Shown one piece after another: positions 58,005-64,000 of a stretch of 64,000 nucleotides of DNA. Location of the stretch: assembly GCA_964433345.1 (NCBI GenBank), contig CAYSQJ010000003.1, positions 124,001-188,000 of the forward strand, written 5' to 3'. The notes below the pieces were generated by a model. It was not told the DNA's origin, made no database searches, and saw only the letters and a list, made by a program, of their open reading frames with translations. Made by a program: the position numbers and the translations under genes. Origin of the DNA: Ga0077527 sp964433345 (GTDB taxonomy: Bacteria > Pseudomonadota > Gammaproteobacteria > Burkholderiales > SG8-41). Positions within the stretch are counted from its first letter, which is position 1. Each line of letters opens with the position of its first letter.

Positions 58005-59183
58005 TCAAGCGGCAATTCGCCGCGCCAGCGCCAGCAGCAGTACATCGTTGCCCCGCCCGGCAAGCAGCGACAGGCCCAGCGGACAACCGTTCAGTGTCGC
58101 CAGCGGCAAGGTCACCTGCGGCAGCCCGGCGAGGCCGGCAATGCACAGCAGGCTCATCGCCCGCGCGCGGAAATCGTCGAGCTGCGCCGGCGGCGTGTTC
58201 AGCAGCGGCGCGATGTCGGGTACCGTCGGCAGCAGCAGCACGGCGTTGTTCGCGAGCAGCGCGTCCATGCGCGCGCGCGCCGCATCGCGCATGGCCTGCG
58301 CCTGCGCGATCTCCGCGTGTTTGATCGTTGCCGTCCACTCGATGCGTTCCTTCACGCCCGGGCCCAACTTCGGCTTCACCTGCGCAACCCATTCCCCCAG
58401 TTGCGTATGGACCTCCGCACCCTGCAGCACGCGGAAGGCCTGGAACCACTGCGGCAGGCCTTCGGCACTGACAGTCACCTTTCGCGGTACACCCAGCACC
58501 GCTGTTGCGCGATCCAGCGCGGGCTGCAGGGCTTCGCCTGCTGCGGAATCCAGCAACGCAAAAGCATCCTCGGCCAGCAGCACGGGACCCTGCGCGGGCA
58601 ACGGCGAATCGCCGAGCAGCACACGCCCGACGCGTTCGAGCAGCGCCGCGTCGCGCGCGAACCAGCCCGCGGTGTCGAAGCTTTTCGCGAGGGCACAGAC
58701 ACCTTCGAGCGAAACACGGCCGTGAGTCGGCCGGATGCCGTAGAGCCCGCAGAAACTCGCCGGTGCGCGTACTGATCCGCCGGTGTCGCTGCCCAGCGCA
58801 AAATCGACCAGTCCGCCGGCGACCGCCGCAGCCGAGCCGCTGGAGGAGCCGCCGGGAATGCGTCCCGGCGCGTTGACGTTCACCGGGGTGCCGTAATGCG
58901 CGTTTTCGCCATTGAGGCTGTAGGTCAGCTCGTCGGTCTGGGTCTTGCCAGGCATGTCGGCGCCGGCGGCGAGCAACGCAGCCACGGTTGGCGCAGTACG
59001 CGTCGCCGGTTCATGCGTCGCCAGCCAGTCGGGGCTGCCGAAGCCGGTCTTGTGCCCGGCGATGTCGTAAATGTCCTTGACGCCGAAACTGAGCCCCTTG
59101 AGCGGACCGCTGCCGGAACCTTTCAGCGCGACATGGGTATGGCGGCAGAACGCGCCGAGTGCGTCGTCGGGTATGTCGGCCAT
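58005..59183 (-). CDS. Amidase signature-family enzyme
   Basis: A 392-residue amidase. The Ser-cisSer-Lys triad is complete: Lys36 in SFGVKDIYD, Ser113 in GGSSSGSAAAV, and the nucleophile Ser137 in GSDTGGSVRAPAS, with the 24-residue spacing of the family. The protein lacks the GatA tRNA-binding additions and no gatB or gatC is nearby, so it is a free amidase, similar in size to AtzE/AtzF-type or short-chain amide hydrolases. It overlaps slightly with the esterase start and follows mpl by two bases. Substrate unknown. Confidence 0.87.
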   Translation of the reverse strand: MADIPDDALGAFCRHTHVALKGSGSGPLKGLSFGVKDIYDIAGHKTGFGSPDWLATHEPATRTAPTVAALLAAGADMPGKTQTDELTYSLNGENAHYGTPVNVNAPGRIPGGSSSGSAAAVAGGLVDFALGSDTGGSVRAPASFCGLYGIRPTHGRVSLEGVCALAKSFDTAGWFARDAALLERVGRVLLGDSPLPAQGPVLLAEDAFALLDSAAGEALQPALDRATAVLGVPRKVTVSAEGLPQWFQAFRVLQGAEVHTQLGEWVAQVKPKLGPGVKERIEWTATIKHAEIAQAQAMRDAARARMDALLANNAVLLLPTVPDIAPLLNTPPAQLDDFRARAMSLLCIAGLAGLPQVTLPLATLNGCPLGLSLLAGRGNDVLLLALARRIAA

Positions 59184-59185
59184 GA

Positions 59186-60532
59186 TCAGCGCGCGAGCTG
59201 TTCCAGCAGCTTGCCGTGGATGCCGCCAAAGCCGCCGTTGCTCATCACCAGCACGTGGTCGCCGTCGCGCGCGGCCGCGGCAATCGCGGCAGTCATCGCG
59301 TCAAGATCCTCATGCACCGCGGCCTTCGCGCCCAGCGGAGCCAGCGCCTCGGCGGCGTTCCAGCCCAGCCCGCCACCGTAGCAATAGACGAGATCGGCAT
59401 CCTTCAGGCTGCCCGGCAGCGCCTGCTTCATGACGCCGAGCTTCATCGTGTTCGAACGCGGCTCGATCACGGCAAGAATGCGTGCAGCGCCGACCTTGCG
59501 CCGCAGCCCGGCGATGGTGGTGGCGATCGCCGTAGGATGATGTGCAAAATCGTCGTAAACCGTGATGCCACGCTCGGTGCCGCGGATTTCCATCCTGCGG
59601 CGGACGTTCCTGAACTGGCTGAGCGCGTCGACCGCGCCGGCCGCCGGCACGCCGGCATGGCGCGCGGCGGCAATCGCCGCCAGCGCATTCATCCGGTTAT
59701 GCGCTCCGATCAGGTCCCACAGCACGCGGCCGCGCGAGGCATTCTCGTGGAACACCTCGAAGCTGCCGCCATCGTCGGGCTCACCGGCCTGCCAGGCACC
59801 CTCGCCGCCGAAACGCTCCACCGGTGTCCAAGCGCCGCGCGCCAGCACGCGATCCAGCGCGGGCTCCGCGCCGTGGGCAACGATCAGTCCGTTGCCGGGT
59901 ACGGTGCGTACCAGGTGGTGGAACTGGGTCTCGATCGCGGCGAGATCGGGAAAGATGTCGGCGTGATCGTACTCGAGATTGTTCAGCACGAGGGTACGCG
60001 GTGCGTAGTGCACGAACTTCGAGCGCTTGTCGAAAAATGCGGTGTCGTACTCGTCGGCCTCGATCACGAAAAACGGTGTCTCGGTCAGTCGCGCCGAGAT
60101 GCCGAAGTTCTGCGGTACGCCGCCGATCAGGAAACCGGGGTTGAGCCCGGCATGCTCGAGGATCCACGCCAGCATCGAGCTGGTGGTGGTCTTGCCGTGA
60201 GTGCCCGCCACCGCCAGCACCCAGCGTCCCTGCAGTACATGCTCGCGCAGCCACTGCGGACCGGAAACGTAGGGCAAACCGCGGTTGAGGATGGCCTCCA
60301 TCAGCGGATTGCCGCGGGTCACCACATTGCCGATCACGAACAGATCGGGATTGAGATTCACCTGATCCGCCTCGTAACCGGTGATCAGCCTGATGCCCTG
60401 CGCCTCGAGCTGCGTGCTCATCGGCGGATAGACATTGGCGTCGCAGCCTGTAACCGTATGGCCCGCCGCACGCGCGATCACCGCGAGACCGCCCATGAAG
60501 GTGCCGCAGATGCCGAGGATGTGGATGTGCAT
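59186..60532 (-). CDS. mpl: UDP-N-acetylmuramate:L-alanyl-gamma-D-glutamyl-meso-diaminopimelate ligase
   Basis: Recycles murein tripeptide by ligating it to UDP-MurNAc. The 448-residue Mur-ligase protein shows the N-terminal HIHILGICGTFMGGLAVIARAAGHTVTGCDANVYPPMSTQLE (Mpl signature), the ATP-binding GTHGKTTTSSMLAW, IEADEYDTAFFDKRSKFVHY, and the C-terminal DDFAHHPTAI with VIEPRSNTMKLG. These match Mpl rather than MurC. It is transcribed with the amidase and esterase genes. Upstream is the heptamer repeat. Confidence 0.95.
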   Translation of the reverse strand: MHIHILGICGTFMGGLAVIARAAGHTVTGCDANVYPPMSTQLEAQGIRLITGYEADQVNLNPDLFVIGNVVTRGNPLMEAILNRGLPYVSGPQWLREHVLQGRWVLAVAGTHGKTTTSSMLAWILEHAGLNPGFLIGGVPQNFGISARLTETPFFVIEADEYDTAFFDKRSKFVHYAPRTLVLNNLEYDHADIFPDLAAIETQFHHLVRTVPGNGLIVAHGAEPALDRVLARGAWTPVERFGGEGAWQAGEPDDGGSFEVFHENASRGRVLWDLIGAHNRMNALAAIAAARHAGVPAAGAVDALSQFRNVRRRMEIRGTERGITVYDDFAHHPTAIATTIAGLRRKVGAARILAVIEPRSNTMKLGVMKQALPGSLKDADLVYCYGGGLGWNAAEALAPLGAKAAVHEDLDAMTAAIAAAARDGDHVLVMSNGGFGGIHGKLLEQLAR

Positions 60533-60551
60533 GATGGGTGCGGAGGATAGC

Positions 60552-60675
60552 AGATGAGTAAGGCGTGAGGGGTCAGGTGTGAGGGGTGAAAAACAAGGGA
60601 CAAAGCCCCTCTCATCACTCCTTACGCCTCACGCCTCACGCCTCACGCCTCACGCCTCACGCTTTACATCTCACG
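60552..60675. repeat. Heptamer-based inverted repeat (TGAGGGG / CCTCACG)
   Basis: The left arm (60552-60586) is five heptamers such as TAAGGCG and TGAGGGG. The right arm (60606-60675) has ten, including five perfect consecutive copies of CCTCACG at 60627-60661, then CTTTACA and TCTCACG. The arms are mutually complementary in register. It fills the gap between mpl and the DUF486 gene and runs into the stop codon of the latter. Confidence 0.88.
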
Positions 60676-61021
60676 ACTTGAAAATAAAATAGACCGCGCC
60701 CAGCAGGCAAAGTCCTGCGTACAGGTAATTCATCTTCAGCCCTTGTCCCATGTACAGGATTGCGAAAGGCACGAACACCGTCAGCGTGATGACTTCCTGC
60801 AGGATTTTCAGTTGCGCGAGGCTCAGCGTGGTGTAGCCGATGCGGTTGGCGGGCACCTGCAGCAGGTATTCGAACAGCGCGATGCCCCAGGACACGAAGG
60901 CCGCGATCCACCAGGGCGAGCTGTTGAGGTGTTTCAGGTGGCCGTACCAGGCGAAGGTCATGAACACATTGGAAGCGGTCAGCAGAACAACGGTGGTCAG
61001 CAGCGGCGGCACTGAAGTCAT
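60671..61021 (-). CDS. DMT-family membrane protein (DUF486)
   Basis: A 116-residue small membrane protein with four hydrophobic helices: LLTTVVLLTASNVFMTFAWYGHLK, WIAAFVSWGIALFEYLLQVPANRIGY, ILQEVITLTVFVPFAILYMGQ, and YLYAGLCLLGAVYFIF. The central FEYLLQVPANRIGYTTLSLAQLKILQEVITL is characteristic of DUF486, a group related to drug/metabolite transporters that likely dimerises. Function is unknown. It is divergent from the CobW-like gene with 78 bases between starts. Confidence 0.87.
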   Translation of the reverse strand: MTSVPPLLTTVVLLTASNVFMTFAWYGHLKHLNSSPWWIAAFVSWGIALFEYLLQVPANRIGYTTLSLAQLKILQEVITLTVFVPFAILYMGQGLKMNYLYAGLCLLGAVYFIFKS

Positions 61022-61025
61022 ATCG

Positions 61026-61040
61026 TAACCATTTGTTTTA
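61026..61040 (+). repeat. AT-rich recurrent motif, copy 7 (one base shorter)
   Basis: TAACCATTTGTTTTA, the recurrent motif lacking one base in its middle, in the spacer between the divergent DUF486 and CobW-like genes. It is followed by ATTGATATTTATAT. Confidence 0.55.
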
Positions 61041-61099
61041 ATTGATATTTATATGGCTCTCATTGTAGCGCAGAAACCCTGCGGCCCTATAATGCCGGC

Positions 61100-61678
61100 A
61101 TGCCTCCCGTATCCTGCTGCCTCGTAACCGGGCTGACCGGCGCCGACAAGCGCGGCTTCCTCGTAGCGCTTTCAGGAGTGCGTCCTGCGAATGCCGCCTG
61201 GGCGCTGCTCGACAACGACGGCGGCGGCAGTGCCCGCGACCTCGCCAACAGCGGCATCGCGACTGCCGTCGTCAACGGCTGTGCCTGTTGCAGCGGCCAG
61301 GTCATGCTGCAGACCGGCATCGTGCAGCTGCTGCGCCGGACCCGACCGCAGCTGCTGATCATCGCCGTCGACGGCGCTGCGGAACCGGAAGCGCTTGAGC
61401 GCGTGCTGCGGCAACCCGGGATCGCCGGCAGCATCGAGCTTGCGTTGCGCTTGTGCATTGCACCGGCACAATGGCTCGACGTGCTGCCGGGCCACGCACG
61501 CGAGCGGCTGCAGCGCCAGATTAAGGCCGTCGACGGCGTGATAGCCGGTGACAGAAATACCGCCGCGAAGCTGCATGCCGCGGGCGCGGAACGGTTGCTT
61601 CAGGCGGAGGAAGCCATCAGGCGGGTGTCCGCCGTTGCCTCCGGTGTCAGCGCCAGCGCCTCGCGTATCGCTTCGTAG
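61100..61678 (+). CDS. Small CobW-like protein with altered P-loop
   Basis: A 192-residue protein related to the N-terminal GTPase domain of CobW/YjiA/ZNG1 metallochaperones. The CxCC metal motif is present as NGCACCSG (61-64) and the following segment (LLRRTRPQLLIIAVDGAAEPEALERVL) is collinear with CobW's ETSGLADP region. The P-loop GLTGADKR (11-18) deviates strongly from GFLGAGKTT: glycine to aspartate before the lysine, and arginine in place of threonine. There is no CobW C-terminal domain. A TATAAT lies 6 bases before the start codon; the 3' end overlaps the ATP-grasp gene by 79 bases. Confidence 0.78.
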   Translation: MPPVSCCLVTGLTGADKRGFLVALSGVRPANAAWALLDNDGGGSARDLANSGIATAVVNGCACCSGQVMLQTGIVQLLRRTRPQLLIIAVDGAAEPEALERVLRQPGIAGSIELALRLCIAPAQWLDVLPGHARERLQRQIKAVDGVIAGDRNTAAKLHAAGAERLLQAEEAIRRVSAVASGVSASASRIAS

Positions 61679-62907
61679 CGCGCCTGCAGGTCGCCGGCGT
61701 CCTTCCCGCCGAGATTGAGCACGGCATAGCGGTGGCTGCCCAGCCATTTCATCTCCCGCGCGAGTCCGGCACCGCGCTTCAGGTAGAACATCAGCCGCGC
61801 ATCCGGATAGCGCCGGTGCACGGCCTCGATCTGCTCACGGCTCGGCAGCGGGCCGTGGGGGCGGCCATCAAAACGTCTGAACACGAAACTTGCCGCTGCG
61901 CGGAACTCGCCGGCTCCGCGCACCAGGCGCGGCGTCTCTCCGGTGGCCAGGTCCAGCAGCATCGAGTAAGGATCGCATCCGTCGACACGGCGGTAAAGGT
62001 TGACGATCTGGGTGGCCATGCGCGGATTGACCTCGACGATGCGGATTGCGCCGCTCGCCGGATCGTGGATCAACTCGATGTTGAAAAAGCCATGGGCATA
62101 ATCCATCCCCGCCAGCAGGCGCTCTGCCAATGCCGACATGCGCTCGAGCAAATCCGCCGGCAGCCGAGAGGGATACTCGAAGCGCATGAAGGCCTGGGTG
62201 CCGGGATACATCACTTCATCAACGATGCCGAGCACGGTAACGCGGCCACGGTGCACATAGCCGTCGATGTTGACCTGCACGCCGTCGAGCAGCTCTTCCG
62301 CGACCAGCGCGCGGGCGCCGATGTCAAAGGGCGTGTACAACGGCATCAGGTCATCGAAGGGCTTCACCAGCCGGCCGAGCACCAGGCGCTCCAGCGGGGA
62401 AAATGCGGTCAGCGCACGCAGCTGCCCGGGGTTGTCGATGCGCCGCGCCAGCACCGAGTAGGTCGCCTTGACCGGCTTCACGAAACAGGGAAATCCCAGA
62501 TGCGGCGGCGCCACCGGTCCGCCGGTATACGGCAAGGCCTCGAAATGCGGAACGGCCTCGGGCACGATGCGGCGCTGCAGGCAACGCGCGTAGTACTTGT
62601 GCTGGGCGGCAATCACCACCGCCGGATCGGTGCCCGGCAGCCCCAGCCGCTGCGCAAGCACCGCGGCGATCAGGGCACCGAAATGCTCGTTGTTGCTGAT
62701 CACGCCATCAATGCGGCCGCGGTAGCGGCGTTCGAGGCGGTCGATGTAGCGACGCGCGTCGAAAAAAAGCAGGCGCACGCTTTCGGGAAAACGGAACAGG
62801 TCGAAGCCTTCAAGCAGGAATTCGTAGCGGCCGCGATAGCGCGGATGGTCCAGTTCCGCGCTATCCCAGTCCTTGGGGAACAGCACCAGTATTCGTTTGA
62901 CGGCCAT
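61600..62907 (-). CDS. ATP-grasp family ligase, unknown substrate
   Basis: A 435-residue carboxylate-amine/thiol ligase-type protein. The ATP-grasp fold is evident: GFPCFVKPVKATYSVLARRI (first ATP lysine), LVAEELLDGVQVNIDGYVHRG, and the metal-binding GFFNIELIHDPASGAIRIVEVNPRMATQIVNLYRRVDG (Glu/Asn). The N-terminal 110 residues are a Rossmann-like preATP-grasp domain with VISNNEHFGALIAAVLAQRLGLPG. A long C-terminal tail follows. Substrate unknown; relatives make dipeptides, modified peptides or carboxylate adducts. The methyltransferase gene is 81 bases upstream in the same direction. Its end overlaps the opposing CobW-like gene. Confidence 0.83.
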   Translation of the reverse strand: MAVKRILVLFPKDWDSAELDHPRYRGRYEFLLEGFDLFRFPESVRLLFFDARRYIDRLERRYRGRIDGVISNNEHFGALIAAVLAQRLGLPGTDPAVVIAAQHKYYARCLQRRIVPEAVPHFEALPYTGGPVAPPHLGFPCFVKPVKATYSVLARRIDNPGQLRALTAFSPLERLVLGRLVKPFDDLMPLYTPFDIGARALVAEELLDGVQVNIDGYVHRGRVTVLGIVDEVMYPGTQAFMRFEYPSRLPADLLERMSALAERLLAGMDYAHGFFNIELIHDPASGAIRIVEVNPRMATQIVNLYRRVDGCDPYSMLLDLATGETPRLVRGAGEFRAAASFVFRRFDGRPHGPLPSREQIEAVHRRYPDARLMFYLKRGAGLAREMKWLGSHRYAVLNLGGKDAGDLQARYEAIREALALTPEATADTRLMASSA

Positions 62908-62988
62908 GAAGGTTTCCGGGGTCGCTTGTGAGTATGTATCTTGAGTCGAAGTTGTTGCGGCGCCCTTACAACAGCGCCGGGCAGCTGC

Positions 62989-63633
62989 TTATTCCCCTTG
63001 CACCGGATCAAAAGCACCCCATGCGATGTAGCCGGTGCCGAACAGCGTCGGCTCGACCTGGAGATCCGGCACCCGGCTCTGCAGCAGGTCCCAGGGCCGG
63101 TCGAGTCCTTCATGGCGCGTGTAACAGCCGCGCGACTTGAAACGGCGATACAGGCGCAAGGGGTCGAGCCAGCGCGGCGGGTGCTTGATGCCGGCGGCTG
63201 CGACGCGGGCGCCGGGGCTGGCCTGGGAGAACGCTGCATCCAGCGCGTCCGGGGATCTCAGGATGTCGTGGACATAGTTGAAAAGCAGGGCATCGGCCAT
63301 TGCCGGCCAGCGCGCGGACTGCATCGGTGATTCAATCAGCAGCACGTTGTCCCAGCCGGCGGCAGCCACACGCTGCCGCGCCAGTGCCATCATCTCCGGG
63401 CTGGCCTCGACGCCGATCACCCGCCCCGAGGCGCCCACCGCGGCACGCAGCAGGTCGAAACCGAGGCCGGTGCCGCAACCGGCATCGACCACGGTGTCGC
63501 CGGGCTGCAGCCGGAGGTGCCCGATCGTGCGCCGGCGCAAAGCCATGGTGCGCCGGGCGCTGCGGTCGTAGCCTGCAGCAATGCCCCGGTAATCGGCAGT
63601 CCCGCTGTCGTTTGGCCGCGTCATGCCGGTCAT
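62989..63633 (-). CDS. Class I SAM-dependent methyltransferase
   Basis: A 214-residue Rossmann methyltransferase. Motif I is VVDAGCGTGLGFDLL (around residues 48-62), the acidic end of strand beta-2 is IGVEASPEMM, and motif III/post-I is DALLFNYVHDILRSPDALDAAFSQASPGARV. It resembles UbiE-like small-molecule methyltransferases, but the C-terminus has a Lys/Arg-rich RLYRRFKSRGCYTRHEGLDRPW that is not standard. Substrate unknown. It probably leads the two-gene unit with the ATP-grasp protein. No close known cluster was recognised. Confidence 0.83.
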   Translation of the reverse strand: MTGMTRPNDSGTADYRGIAAGYDRSARRTMALRRRTIGHLRLQPGDTVVDAGCGTGLGFDLLRAAVGASGRVIGVEASPEMMALARQRVAAAGWDNVLLIESPMQSARWPAMADALLFNYVHDILRSPDALDAAFSQASPGARVAAAGIKHPPRWLDPLRLYRRFKSRGCYTRHEGLDRPWDLLQSRVPDLQVEPTLFGTGYIAWGAFDPVQGE

Positions 63634-63681
63634 CTTAACTCCGTGCGATACTCATCACGGCATCTCCGCCGGAGTCCGCGC

Positions 63682-64000
63682 ATGACCGCTCGAACCGCAA
63701 GCCCGCACCGCATCGTCATCGTCGGCGGAGGTGCCGGCGGCCTCGAACTCGCGACACGATTGGGCGACCGCCTCGGCCGCCGCGGACGGGCGCAGGTCAC
63801 GCTGGTGGACCGCTCGCGCACCCATCTGTGGAAACCGCTGCTGCACGAGGTCGCCGCCGGCAGCATGGACGTCGACCAGCACATGCTCGATTACCTGGCG
63901 CAGGCGCGCTGGCACCATTTCCGCTTCCAGCTCGGCGCGATGTGCGGTCTCGATCGCGGCCGGCGCGTCCTGCGCGTGGCCCCGACCCATGACGACGAGG
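63682..64000 (+). CDS. NADH dehydrogenase-like FAD oxidoreductase (3' part cut off)
   Basis: The first 106 residues of a pyridine-nucleotide oxidoreductase that runs off the window. The FAD motif RIVIVGGGAGGLELATRLGDRLGR is at residues 10-33, followed by VTLVDRSRTHLWKPLLHEVAAGSMDVDQHMLDYLAQARWHHFRFQLGAM, characteristic of type II NADH dehydrogenases (ndh) and related sulfide:quinone-like enzymes. Only the N-terminus is available, so class and membrane attachment remain open. It diverges from the methyltransferase with 48 bases between starts. Confidence 0.85.
   Translation, partial: MTARTASPHRIVIVGGGAGGLELATRLGDRLGRRGRAQVTLVDRSRTHLWKPLLHEVAAGSMDVDQHMLDYLAQARWHHFRFQLGAMCGLDRGRRVLRVAPTHDDE

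Noticed and set aside
60627..60661. CCTCACG repeats as a possible CRISPR array
   Set aside because: Units are seven bases with no spacers and no cas genes; they are simple tandem heptamers.
1..64000. tRNA, rRNA, prophage or complete insertion sequence
   Set aside because: No cloverleaf with CCA-type end, rRNA segment, integrase or transposase frame was recognised on either strand.

Overview
The window is an ordinary-looking chromosomal segment of a high-GC (roughly two-thirds GC by eye) Gram-negative bacterium, almost certainly a betaproteobacterium. The case rests on gene order and family content: gpsA-secB-grxC-rhodanese-gpmI-envC-ctpA, polA-DUF2782-thrB-BPSS1780-uvrD, leuS-lptE-holA-proA, an E3 with a fused lipoyl domain, a PglL-type O-oligosaccharyltransferase and a Bug-type solute receptor. 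No phage, complete insertion sequence, CRISPR array, rRNA or tRNA gene was seen.

Layout. 0-9.7 kb: tRNA methylation, glycerol-3-phosphate dehydrogenase, SecB, glutaredoxin, rhodanese, a protein glycosylation ligase, an ArsR regulator with the cysteine spacing of persulfide sensors, then gpmI-envC-ctpA. 9.7-22.4 kb: a ThiF/MoeB E1-like enzyme, SlmA, argB, a heat-shock-promoter hsp20, a sigma factor with a zinc-finger partner, and the dacA-dat-ybeD-lipB-lipA cell-wall/lipoate block. 22.4-35.9 kb: polA, thrB, uvrD, leuS, lptE, holA, proA. 36-44.4 kb: a stand-alone lipoyl-E3, a Bug receptor, and a three-gene 2-oxoacid oxidoreductase (flavin/Fe-S reductase, gamma-alpha subunit, beta subunit) that resembles the NADP-linked 2-oxoglutarate oxidoreductases of Azoarcus/Thauera. 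44.7-46.6 kb: kup. 46.7-52.5 kb: a leftward block encoding an IorAB-type molybdenum hydroxylase followed by SoxX, SoxY, SoxZ, SoxA and a DUF1080 lipoprotein. The SoxY lacks the normal GGCGG arm and ends in a different cysteine arm, and SoxB is absent. 52.8-60.5 kb: mtgA, aroE, tonB, an RNB exoribonuclease, an esterase, an amidase, mpl. 60.7-64 kb: less familiar genes, namely a DUF486 membrane protein, a small CobW-like protein with a damaged P-loop, an ATP-grasp enzyme, a methyltransferase, and the start of an NADH dehydrogenase-like flavoprotein.

The strongest unexplained signals are (1) the Sox-like paralogue operon with a non-canonical SoxY arm fused in one transcription unit with a molybdenum hydroxylase; (2) an AT-rich 16-bp motif, YAANYWWTTGWTTTTA, at seven places, every copy on the + strand, one of them inside polA where the reading frame switches to very rare AT-rich codons; (3) three families of intergenic inverted repeats whose arms are themselves built of short tandem units; and (4) a hairpin that pairs the kup Shine-Dalgarno with an exact complement.
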